From: Intrasporangiaceae bacterium
Lineage (GTDB): Bacteria > Actinomycetota > Actinomycetes > Actinomycetales > Dermatophilaceae
DNA length: 64,000 nucleotides
Direction: 5' to 3'
Assembly (NCBI GenBank): GCA_021324575.1
Contig: JAJPIW010000090.1
Span: forward strand, 30,586-94,585
In this document: positions 33,903-41,732 of the stretch, in pieces
Layout: each line of letters starts with the position of its first letter
How positions within the stretch are numbered: position 1 is the first letter of the stretch
Translations under genes and position numbers: made by a program
Notes under the pieces: generated by a model
Databases searched by the model: none
What the model was told of the DNA's origin: nothing
What the model saw: only the letters and a program-made list of their open reading frames with translations

Positions 33903-34925
33903 TCAGGCGTCGGGGTAGCCCTGCGGGTTGGCCGACTGCCAGCGCCAGGTGTCGACGCACATGTCGTCGACGGTCTTGACGGCTGTCCACCCGAGCTCGT
34001 CGCGGGCCAGCGCGGGGTCGGCCCAGGTTCGCGGCTGGTCACCGGGTCGACGCGGGCCGACGGCATACGGAACCTCCCGACCGACCGCTCGGGAGAAGGC
34101 CGAGAGCATCTCCAGCACCGAGGTCCCCTTCCCGGTGCCGAGGTTCCAGGTCGACACCGGCCGGTCGTGTGCGGCCATCCAGTGCAGGGCCGCGATGTGC
34201 CCGGCCGCGAGGTCCTCGACGTGGATGTAGTCGCGCTCGCACGTGCCGTCGGCCGTCGGGTAGTCGTCGCCGTGGACGGTGAGCCGGTCCCGGCGACCGA
34301 CCGCCACCTGGGCGATGAACGGCATCAGGTTGTTGGGTATGCCGCTCGGGTCGTCGCCGATCATCCCGGACGGGTGCGCACCAACTGGGTTGAAATACCT
34401 CAGGATTGCCACCTTGAAACCGTCGGAGCCGACGGCGACGTCGCGAAGGACATGCTCGTTGAACACCTTGGTCCGGCCGTACGGCGAGGTCGCCTCGATC
34501 GGTTCGAAGTCCTCGCGGTAGGGCGGCTCGCTGCGGTCGCCATAGACCGTCGCCGAGGAGGAGAAGACCAGGTTGGGGACGCCGTGTCGGCGCATCGCCC
34601 GGACGAGGGAGAAGGTGGAGTCCAGGTTGTTCTCGTAGTACTCCAGCGGCTTGTCCATCGACTCCCCAACGGCCTTGAGACCGGCGAAGTGGATCACCGC
34701 GTCGAACGGCTCGGACGCGAAGAGGTGCTCTGTCTTGTCGCGGTCGGTGATGTCGAAGGAGTGCAGCGGGACCGCCGTCCCGGTCAGCGCCTCGATCCGG
34801 TTCATGACGGTCGGCTTGGCGTTGGCGAACGAGTCGACGATGACGACGTCGTGCCCTGCGGCGACGAGCTGGACGACGGTGTGGGAGCCGATGTAGCCGG
34901 CGCCGCCCGAGACGAGAACACGCAT
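33903..34925 (-). CDS. galE: UDP-glucose 4-epimerase
   Basis: A 340-residue SDR enzyme that interconverts UDP-glucose and UDP-galactose. The NAD loop is VSGGAGYIGSHTVVQL, with VFSSSATVYGD and the catalytic pair in SPYGRTKVFNEHVL (Tyr and Lys). RYFNPVGAHPSG and WNLGTGKGTSVLEM are typical of GalE. ATG 34925 is 6 nt after a TACGGT -10 box (34937-34932), so it is probably leaderless; the GTG at 34931 is a less likely start. It is divergent from the methyltransferase gene and has no visible gal partners. Confidence 0.95.
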   Translation of the reverse strand: MRVLVSGGAGYIGSHTVVQLVAAGHDVVIVDSFANAKPTVMNRIEALTGTAVPLHSFDITDRDKTEHLFASEPFDAVIHFAGLKAVGESMDKPLEYYENNLDSTFSLVRAMRRHGVPNLVFSSSATVYGDRSEPPYREDFEPIEATSPYGRTKVFNEHVLRDVAVGSDGFKVAILRYFNPVGAHPSGMIGDDPSGIPNNLMPFIAQVAVGRRDRLTVHGDDYPTADGTCERDYIHVEDLAAGHIAALHWMAAHDRPVSTWNLGTGKGTSVLEMLSAFSRAVGREVPYAVGPRRPGDQPRTWADPALARDELGWTAVKTVDDMCVDTWRWQSANPQGYPDA

Positions 34926-35113
34926 GGACACACCGTATGCCGCGTCCCGCCGCCTGGGCGCTCACCCCCGAACGCTGGGGAGTCCCCGTCGAACACACAG
35001 GATCTCGACAGGTGTCTCACGGAGCCTGCGGGTTATGGTGACAAGGGCCCGGACCTCTGCCCCCACCCACCATCCGTGGCGGCGCACTCGGCCGCAAACG
35101 CGAGGACATTTCG

Positions 35114-35929
35114 ATGGACACGACGAAGTTCTTCTCCCGGCTCGACGAAGCCTTCCCCGGGGATCCGCGGAGCACCGACCCCGTCCACCCGCAGTGGGCG
35201 GACCTGGCCGAGGAGGTGCCCGGCACGACCGCGGTCAACGCGCTCGCCGTCCTCAACCTGGCCGCTCAGCTCATGCCGGTGGCCGAGTGCTACGTGGAGG
35301 TCGGTGCCTATCGGGGCCGCTCGTTCGCCGCGGCGACCCAGGACGTCGGCGACAAGCGGTTCTACGCGCTGGACTCCTTCGAGGCCCACGGTGACCGAGG
35401 CAGCGACGCGCGGTCCGACCTGGAACGGACCCTCGAACGGTATGCCGCGCACGCCGACACCCGCGTCGTCGTCGGCGACGCCTTCCGCATGCTCACCCAG
35501 CCCGGTGTCGTCGATCGGCCGGTCGGCGTCTACTACTACGACGGCCCTCCCGGGGGCCCTGCCCACCACCTCGCGCTCGCCGTCATCGAGCCGCTGCTCG
35601 CCGACGAGGCGCTCGTCTTCGTCGCCGACTCCGCGCGCCCCAAGGTCCAGCAGGTGCACGGTGACTACCTCGCGGAACACCGGGGCTGGAGCCTCGCCGC
35701 GCGCTGGGAGGGCAACGGCGACTCGCCCGCCCGGTGGGGGACCGGGCTGCACGCCCTGGTCTACCGCCGTCCGCCCGGCGCGTCCCGCCGGCTCACCTCG
35801 GCCGACGAGCGGCGTCGCCGGATCCAGGTCGCGCTGCGTGGCCCGCTCGGCTCGGCGACCCGACGGGTGGCACGAACCGTCCCGCCCATCGTGTCGGCCC
35901 CTCGCCGCCGCCTGGCCCCGCTGGCCTGA
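35114..35929 (+). CDS. Class I SAM-dependent methyltransferase
   Basis: A 271-residue protein. The SAM site is YVEVGAYRGRSFAAATQDVG (about residues 60-79), with the acidic strand end FYALDSFEAHGDRGSD and YYYDGPPGGPAHH (the acidic strand 4 region). This matches the Methyltransferase_24 type often found among cell-envelope or polysaccharide genes. A basic tail follows (RRRIQVALRG to ARRRLAPLA). GAGG lies 9 nt before the ATG. Being beside galE, a role in glycan modification is possible but not shown. Confidence 0.82.
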   Translation: MDTTKFFSRLDEAFPGDPRSTDPVHPQWADLAEEVPGTTAVNALAVLNLAAQLMPVAECYVEVGAYRGRSFAAATQDVGDKRFYALDSFEAHGDRGSDARSDLERTLERYAAHADTRVVVGDAFRMLTQPGVVDRPVGVYYYDGPPGGPAHHLALAVIEPLLADEALVFVADSARPKVQQVHGDYLAEHRGWSLAARWEGNGDSPARWGTGLHALVYRRPPGASRRLTSADERRRRIQVALRGPLGSATRRVARTVPPIVSAPRRRLAPLA

Positions 35930-36118
35930 GCGGGCCGAGCGGCCCGGGGACCTGAGACCTGGGGTTGACGGGCTGCTCAGCGCCCGATCGACCGTATGCC
36001 GCCCGCTGCACCCCCTCGGCGCCGAGGACGTCTCCGTCGCGGGCCGCGGCGATGAAGGTGATGTCCGCGCCGGCCGCCAGGGTGGTGCGCCCGTCTGGTG
36101 GGGCTGCCCTGCGTGCGC

Positions 36119-36171
36119 TTTGTGCCGTGTACGCGTGAGTCACCCGGTAGCTCACGCGTACACGGCACAAA
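36119..36171. repeat. Isolated 21-bp perfect hairpin in a 358-bp spacer
   Basis: TTTGTGCCGTGTACGCGTGAG (36119-36139) pairs perfectly with its complement at 36151-36171 across 11 nt, and continues to A-rich bases (AAAAGG). Apart from this hairpin and one GTATGCC, I see nothing in 35930-36287 except the paaN -10 box at 36276. Confidence 0.85.
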
Positions 36172-36275
36172 AGGTGGTTGGGGTTGCCAGCCGACCTCGC
36201 CGGCCGACGACCGCTACCGGACCGGTCGAGCGGGCGGTGGCCCAGTTCGCAGATCCGACGCTGACCCGACCGGCC

Positions 36276-36281
36276 TACGAT
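36276..36281 (+). promoter_or_regulatory. paaN -10 box for a leaderless transcript
   Basis: TACGAT lies 6 nt before the GTG of the aldehyde-dehydrogenase gene. It is the same box and spacing as at the marR gene (25794). Confidence 0.7.
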
Positions 36282-36287
36282 GGCTCG

Positions 36288-38012
36288 GTGACCACGGCAA
36301 CGACGCCCGCCCACTCCACCGCCGAGGACCTGCTCGCCGCCCACGGACCCGTCCTCGACGAGGCGGCCGCGGCGCTGGCCGGCCGCACCTACTACTCGCG
36401 CTACCCGGAGTCGCCGTCTCCCCGGGTCTACGGCGAGGGTGCGGCGGAGGCCGGGCTCGCGGCATACGACGGGCTGTTGAACTCCCCGTATGCCGGTCTC
36501 GAGGGCCAGCCGACCGACGGCACCTCCGTGGGTGACGAGGTGTCGCCGTACGGGCCGCGGCTCGGGGTCAGCTATCCAAGGCTCGACGTCGATGCGGGGC
36601 TCGCGGCGGCCCTCGAGGCGCTGCCGGCATGGCGCGACGCGGGGGCGCGGGTGCGGGCGGCGGTGTGCGTCGAGATCATCGACCGGATCAACAAGCGGTC
36701 CTTTGAGATCGCCAACGCGGTGATGCACACGAGCGGGCAGCCGTTCGTCATGTCGTTCCAAGCCGGTGGGCCGCACGCGCAGGACCGGGCGCTCGAGGCC
36801 GTCGTCGCCGCGCTCGTCGAGCAGGAGAGGGTGCCGGCCTCGGTCGTGTGGGAGAAGCCGGGCCGGGATGCCCCGATCCGGATGCAGAAGGACTACCGGA
36901 TCGTGCCGCGCGGGGTCGGGCTCGTCATCGGCTGCAACACGTTCCCGACGTGGAACGCCTACCCGGGCCTGTTCGCGTCCCTGGCCACCGGCAACCCGGT
37001 CGTCGTCAAGCCGCACCCGCGGGCGATCCTGCCGCTCGCGATCTCGGTGGCCGTATGCCGGGCGGTGCTGGCCGAGGCCGGGTTCAGCCCCGCGCTGGTG
37101 CAGCTCGCGCCCGACGCGGACGGTGGGGTGCTGGGCGCCGAGCTGGCGCTGCGGCCGGAGGTGGCGATCATCGACTACACCGGCGGGCCGGGGTTCGGCG
37201 GCTGGCTGGAACGGGAGGCCGGTGGGCTCGGCAAGTCCGTCTACACCGAGAAGGCGGGAGTCAACTCGGTCGTCGTCGACTCCGTGGGCGACCTTCGGGG
37301 GGCGCTCGGCAACCTCGCGTTCTCGCTGACGCTCTACTCGGGCCAGATGTGCACGACCCCGCAGAACATCTACCTGCCGCGTGACGGGGTGGAGACCGAC
37401 GAGGGACACCTGTCGTTCGAGGAGTTCGGGTCGCGGCTGTCGGCGGCGATCGAGCGGCTCACCGGCGAGGACACCAAGGCGGTCGAGCTGCTCGGCGCGA
37501 CCGTCAACGACGGGGTGCGTGCCAACGCTGCCGGCCTGGCCGGGCTCGCCGCGGAGGCGGGAGGCACGGTGGTGCGGGACTCACGGATGGTCGCGCACCC
37601 GGCATACGCCGATGCCGTGGTCCGTGCCCCGGGGATCGTCTCGGTCGACGTGTCCCGTGAGGACGTCTACACGCAGGAGTGCTTCGGGCCGGTGTCGTTC
37701 CTCATCGGGACCGCGTCGACGGAGCAGTCGCTGGCGCAGCTCGCCGACACGATCCGCGAGCACGGGGCGATGACGGCGGCGGTCTACTCGACGTCGGAAC
37801 CGGTGCTGGCGGCGGCTCGGGAGGCTGCTGCCGAGGGTGGTGTGGCGCTGTCGGAGAACCTCACCGGGGCGGTGTTCGTCAACCAGACGGCGGCCTTCTC
37901 CGACTACCACGGGACCGGCGCCAACCCGGCCGCCAACGCGGCCTACACCGACGCCGCCTTCGTGGCGAACCGCTTCCGGGTGATCACCAGCCGGCGCCAC
38001 CTGCCCGCCTGA
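36288..38012 (+). CDS. paaN: Phenylacetic acid degradation protein PaaN (aldehyde dehydrogenase type)
   Basis: A 574-residue member of the aldehyde dehydrogenase superfamily. It follows the PaaN line rather than the fused PaaZ: residues RTYYSRYPESPSPRVYGEGA near the start, CNTFPTWNAYPGLFASLATG for NADP binding, and SGQMCTTPQNIYLP carrying the catalytic Cys. The C-terminal VALSENLTGAVFVNQTAAFS is typical. PaaN/PaaZ proteins open or oxidise ring-cleaved phenylacetyl-CoA intermediates. No other paa genes are nearby. GTG 36288 follows a leaderless-type -10 box. Confidence 0.9.
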   Translation: MTTATTPAHSTAEDLLAAHGPVLDEAAAALAGRTYYSRYPESPSPRVYGEGAAEAGLAAYDGLLNSPYAGLEGQPTDGTSVGDEVSPYGPRLGVSYPRLDVDAGLAAALEALPAWRDAGARVRAAVCVEIIDRINKRSFEIANAVMHTSGQPFVMSFQAGGPHAQDRALEAVVAALVEQERVPASVVWEKPGRDAPIRMQKDYRIVPRGVGLVIGCNTFPTWNAYPGLFASLATGNPVVVKPHPRAILPLAISVAVCRAVLAEAGFSPALVQLAPDADGGVLGAELALRPEVAIIDYTGGPGFGGWLEREAGGLGKSVYTEKAGVNSVVVDSVGDLRGALGNLAFSLTLYSGQMCTTPQNIYLPRDGVETDEGHLSFEEFGSRLSAAIERLTGEDTKAVELLGATVNDGVRANAAGLAGLAAEAGGTVVRDSRMVAHPAYADAVVRAPGIVSVDVSREDVYTQECFGPVSFLIGTASTEQSLAQLADTIREHGAMTAAVYSTSEPVLAAAREAAAEGGVALSENLTGAVFVNQTAAFSDYHGTGANPAANAAYTDAAFVANRFRVITSRRHLPA

Positions 38013-38097
38013 CCGCGCCGCGCGGGAGGGCGGCTCACTCCTCGGTTCACCTCGGCGGCCGTCGCGGGCCCGGCGCAGCGACCCCGATAATGCATCC

Positions 38098-39549
38098 ATG
38101 TCGAGCCTGCGCCCCTCCTCGCCCGACCCCTCGGGACCAGCCGGGCCGCTGCGGATCAGCACCCAGTGGCTGCGGCCGCGGCTGCTCACCGAGGGACTGC
38201 CGACCGACCCGTGGGCTCTCGCCGGGTTCGCCGCCACCGCCGCGGTCGTCGGCTTCCTGACCGGCGTCGTCGCGGCGACCTTCCAGCTGTTGCTCGAGGA
38301 CGCGACCCACGGCCGGGAGTGGCTGGGCCGGCATACGCACGGCGTGTGGTGGGGTCTGCCCGTCGCGATGGTGGTCTGCGGGGCCGCGACGGCGACCGCG
38401 GCCTGGCTGGTCCACCGGATCGAGCCGCACGCCGAGGGCAGCGGTATCCCCCGCGTCGAGGCCGTCGTCGACGGGCGGACGCCACCGACCAGGCCGCGGG
38501 TGCTGCCGGTGAAGTATGCCGGCGGCCTGCTCTCGATCGGCGTCGCCGGCCTCACCCTCGGGCCCGAGGGCCCGTTGGTGCAGATGGGCGGCAGCATCGC
38601 CGCGATCGTCGGCAACGCTGCCCGTCGGTCGGCCACCGACGTCCGGATCCTCGTGGCCGGCGGTGCCGCCGCCGGTCTGGCGACCGCCTTCAACGCCCCG
38701 ATCGCCGGTGGAGTGTTCATCCTCGAGCAGCTGCTCAAGCGCTTCGACCCGCGAACGACGATCGCGACCCTGGTGGCGTCCGCCTCCGGCTTCGCCGGGG
38801 CGCATCTGGTGCTCGGCCCGCGACCGCCGATCTTCCAGGTCGGCCAGCTCGCGGAGCCACGCCTGAGCTACGTGCCCTGGGTGGTGGCCGTGGGCCTGCT
38901 CGCCGGCGTGTTCGGTGTGGCCTACAACCGGTCCATCCTGTTCGGTCTGCACCTCGTCGACACGAGCCGTTGGCCGGCCCTGGTCCGGTCGATCGCCATC
39001 GGTGCCGTGATCGGGGGGATCGGCTGGCTGGCTCCGACCCTCATCGGGGGCAGCGAGCCGCTCACCGAGCGGGCGTTGCTCGGCAGGGAGACCCTGCTGG
39101 TGGCGCTCGGGCTGTTCGCGATCCGGTTCTTCCTCGGCGTCCTGTCGTATGCCGCCTGCACCCCGGGCGGGTTGTTCGGAACCATGCTCCTGCTCGGGGG
39201 CCAGGTCGGGCTCGTCGTGGCGATGGTCGCCCATCGGATGGTCGGTGACTCTGCGCCGCAGACCGCGGGCCTGGTGCTCGTGGGGATGGCGGCCCTGTTC
39301 ACCGCCGTCGTCCGGACGCCGGTGACCGGCCTGATCCTGGTCACCGAGCTGAGCGCGTCGGCCGTGATGCTCCCGCCGATGCTCGGCGCCTGCGCCGTGG
39401 CCATGCTCGTGGCGACCGCCCTGCGCACCAAGCCCCTCTACGAGCTGTTGACGCTCCGCTCCGCCGCCGCCGCGGCCGAGAACGAAGCCGAGCGGGGGGC
39501 TGAGGACGAGGGGATGCCGACCCCCAGGGCGGCCCGGGCGCAGGACTGA
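38098..39549 (+). CDS. ClC-family chloride channel or H+/Cl- antiporter
   Basis: A 483-residue membrane protein. The chloride-site motifs are GSGIPRVEAVVDG (usual GSGIP), GPEGPLVQMGGSIAAIVG (GREGPxVQ; here E in place of R), and a later GGLFGTMLLLGG (GGxFxP-like). The gating Glu in the second motif is present, which favours antiport. No regulatory CBS domain. A -10 box GATAAT (38086-38091) is 6 nt before ATG. The last residues are Ala/Arg-rich and probably disordered. Confidence 0.9.
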   Translation: MSSLRPSSPDPSGPAGPLRISTQWLRPRLLTEGLPTDPWALAGFAATAAVVGFLTGVVAATFQLLLEDATHGREWLGRHTHGVWWGLPVAMVVCGAATATAAWLVHRIEPHAEGSGIPRVEAVVDGRTPPTRPRVLPVKYAGGLLSIGVAGLTLGPEGPLVQMGGSIAAIVGNAARRSATDVRILVAGGAAAGLATAFNAPIAGGVFILEQLLKRFDPRTTIATLVASASGFAGAHLVLGPRPPIFQVGQLAEPRLSYVPWVVAVGLLAGVFGVAYNRSILFGLHLVDTSRWPALVRSIAIGAVIGGIGWLAPTLIGGSEPLTERALLGRETLLVALGLFAIRFFLGVLSYAACTPGGLFGTMLLLGGQVGLVVAMVAHRMVGDSAPQTAGLVLVGMAALFTAVVRTPVTGLILVTELSASAVMLPPMLGACAVAMLVATALRTKPLYELLTLRSAAAAAENEAERGAEDEGMPTPRAARAQD

Positions 39550-39611
39550 CCCCGGCCGCGTACCCGGGGTCGTAAGCCGTGCCGGCCCGAACCTCGTGGC
39601 AGGATCAAGGC

Positions 39612-39995
39612 ATGCACTTTCTGATCAAGGTCGGCGTCAACGCCGTCGCCCTCTGGATCGCGGCGATCGTCGTCAACGGGATCAACCTCGCCGAGTCCAG
39701 CCACGCCTGGACCTCCAAGGTGGTGACCATCGTCCTCGTGGCGCTCATCTTCGGACTGGTCAACGCCGTCGTGAAGCCGATCGCCAAGCTGCTCTCGTTC
39801 CCGTTCATCGTGCTGACTCTCGGCCTGTTCACCTTCGTCGTCAACGCCTTCATGCTGCAGATCACCGAGTGGATCTCCAAGCCGCTCGGGCTCTCGTTCA
39901 CGATCGGCCACTTCTTCTGGGACGCCATCATGGGCGCCGTGATCATCACCCTGGTGTCGATGGTCCTCAACCTTGTGCTGCCTGACGGCGACTGA
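39612..39995 (+). CDS. Small membrane protein (phage-holin-4 family annotation)
   Basis: A 127-residue protein with four helices, starting MHFLIKVGVNAVALWIAAIV. The FGLVNAVVKPIAKLLSFPF motif and TLGLFTFVVNAFMLQIT mark the widespread PF04020 group, annotated as phage holin 4 or DUF360. These are usually chromosomal and not phage genes, and their role is unknown. The region is preceded by a palindromic CCCCGG/CCGGGG spacer. It lies 39 bp before hisC but hisC has its own promoter. Confidence 0.8.
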   Translation: MHFLIKVGVNAVALWIAAIVVNGINLAESSHAWTSKVVTIVLVALIFGLVNAVVKPIAKLLSFPFIVLTLGLFTFVVNAFMLQITEWISKPLGLSFTIGHFFWDAIMGAVIITLVSMVLNLVLPDGD

Positions 39996-40022
39996 CCCGC
40001 ATTCCGGCTCCAGTCGGGCTCC

Positions 40023-40028
40023 TACAGT
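40023..40028 (+). promoter_or_regulatory. hisC -10 box for a leaderless transcript
   Basis: TACAGT is followed 6 nt later by the ATG of hisC. No ribosome-binding site precedes the start. Confidence 0.7.
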
Positions 40029-40034
40029 GGGGGC

Positions 40035-41138
40035 ATGACCCTCGACGAAGAGAGCACGCAGACCACGGCGGTCCGGCTGCGTGCGGCGCTGACCCGCGTC
40101 CCGGCCTACAAGGCGGGCAAGCCGGCGGCCCCGCGGACCGACCTCACGGCATACAAGATCTCCTCCAACGAGAACCCGTACCCGCCGCTGCCGAGCGTCC
40201 TGGACGTGGTCCGCGAGACCGCGACCGAGATGAACCGGTACCCCGACATGGCGGTCACAGACCTCACCGGCCGCCTCGCCGAGGCGCTCGACGTGGCTCC
40301 TGAGTGCATCGCGACCGGCACCGGCAGCGTCGGCGTCCTCGGCCAGATCATCGCGGCCACCTGTGACCCCGGCGACGAGGTCGTCCACGCGTGGCGCAGC
40401 TTCGAGGCCTACCCGATCGTCGTCGCGCTCGCCGGGGCCGAGTCGGTCCTCGTCGGGCTCGACGACCAACAGCGGCACCGCCTCGATGCGATGCATGCCG
40501 CGATCACCGACCGCACCAGGGTCGTCATCGTCTGCACCCCCAACAACCCGACCGGACCCGGCGTGACGCACACCGAGCTCGCGCGGTTCGTCGAGCGGGT
40601 GCCTGAGCACATCCTTGTCGTCATCGACGAGGCCTACGTCGAGTTCGTGACGATGGACGACGCTCCCGACGCCGTCGGCCTGCAGCGTGCCCACCCCAAT
40701 GTCGTTGTGCTGCGGACCTTTTCCAAGGCCTACGGACTCGCCGGGCTGCGCGTCGGGTATGCCGTGGGGTCGCCCCTCGTGGCCGAGGCGCTGCGCAAGA
40801 CGGCCGTCCCGTTCGGCGTGAGCACGATCGCCCAGCGCGCCGCGATCGCCAGCCTCGACGCGTTCGACGAGCTCGAGGTACGCGTCAAGGACCTCGTCGC
40901 CGAGCGCGAGCGCGTCGTGGCCGCGCTGCGCGACCAGGGATGGGAGATCCCCGACAGCCAGGCCAACTTCGTGTGGTTCCCGATCGGCGAGGACGCCCTC
41001 CCCTTCGCCGCGGCCTGTGCCGACGCCGGGCTGTCGGTGCGGCCCTTCGAGGGCGACGGCGTTCGCGTCACCATCGCCGAGACCGAGGCCAACGACCGGC
41101 TGGTCGAGGTCGCAGGGCAGTTCCGCAGTCGACCATGA
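40035..41138 (+). CDS. hisC: Histidinol-phosphate aminotransferase
   Basis: A 367-residue PLP enzyme. KISSNENPYPPLPSV is the HisC N-terminal substrate loop; RTFSKAYGLAGLRVGYA carries the PLP lysine and LVVIDEAYVEFV the Asp/Tyr pair. It acts in histidine biosynthesis, or on aromatic amino acids in some actinobacteria. The -10 box TACAGT indicates a leaderless start. Its TGA overlaps the ATG of a small unknown gene. It lies outside a his cluster. Confidence 0.93.
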   Translation: MTLDEESTQTTAVRLRAALTRVPAYKAGKPAAPRTDLTAYKISSNENPYPPLPSVLDVVRETATEMNRYPDMAVTDLTGRLAEALDVAPECIATGTGSVGVLGQIIAATCDPGDEVVHAWRSFEAYPIVVALAGAESVLVGLDDQQRHRLDAMHAAITDRTRVVIVCTPNNPTGPGVTHTELARFVERVPEHILVVIDEAYVEFVTMDDAPDAVGLQRAHPNVVVLRTFSKAYGLAGLRVGYAVGSPLVAEALRKTAVPFGVSTIAQRAAIASLDAFDELEVRVKDLVAERERVVAALRDQGWEIPDSQANFVWFPIGEDALPFAAACADAGLSVRPFEGDGVRVTIAETEANDRLVEVAGQFRSRP

Positions 41139-41512
41139 CCCACCGCCGCGAGCAGCCCGGCCCGCCGAGCCACGACGATCTCGTCGCGGCCCTGCGCAAC
41201 GGCCGGGACCTGCCCCGGCCGGGCAGGCACCGACAGCGCGTGCAGGTGACGGGTGTGGACCCGTCGCTCGTGGCGTGGGCCGACCAGGCCCGGGCCGACC
41301 TCGCGCGCCGGCTCGGCGTCGACCCGGAGGCGATCGAGATCGCCTGTCTCGGACCCGTCACCTGGTCCGACGCTGGATGCGGCTGCCCCGACCCCGACAT
41401 GGCCTACGTGCAGGTGCCGGTCGACGGCACGTATGCCGCGCTGGTCGTCGACGCGGTGACCTATCACTACCACGGCGGGGGCCGGCGCGGACCGTTCCTC
41501 TGCGTCGACTGA
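41135..41512 (+). CDS. Small Cys- and His-containing protein of unknown function
   Basis: A 125-residue protein coupled to hisC by an ATGA overlap. The middle is helical (VAWADQARADLARRLGVDPE) and the end reads CLGPVTWSDAGCGCPDPDMA, then AVTYHYHGGGRRGPFLCV. Proteins with a WSDxxxGCP-x(n)-Y-x-YH-x(n)-C pattern occur widely as hypotheticals, often secreted. Here no signal peptide is visible. I do not know its function. Confidence 0.8.
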   Translation: MTHRREQPGPPSHDDLVAALRNGRDLPRPGRHRQRVQVTGVDPSLVAWADQARADLARRLGVDPEAIEIACLGPVTWSDAGCGCPDPDMAYVQVPVDGTYAALVVDAVTYHYHGGGRRGPFLCVD

Positions 41513-41732
41513 CCGGGGCGGACCACCCGGAACAGGCGACGCGTACCGCGCGCCGAATGCCGGCCCGGACCGCAGATCCTTCGGGTCGAATGTGTCCCAA
41601 GGGGTGGGAATCGCCCGACCAACGGTCTAGATTCGCAAACACGGCTTCGGGTGAGACACCCGTGTCAGCAGCCGTCCCTCATGGGGGTTGTGTCGGCCCC
41701 GGCCACGCGCCGGGCGGGAGGAGTTCGTGCTC

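Noticed and set aside
39612..39995. Prophage holin
   Set aside because: The family name mentions holin, but there are no phage genes and such proteins are common chromosomal genes.
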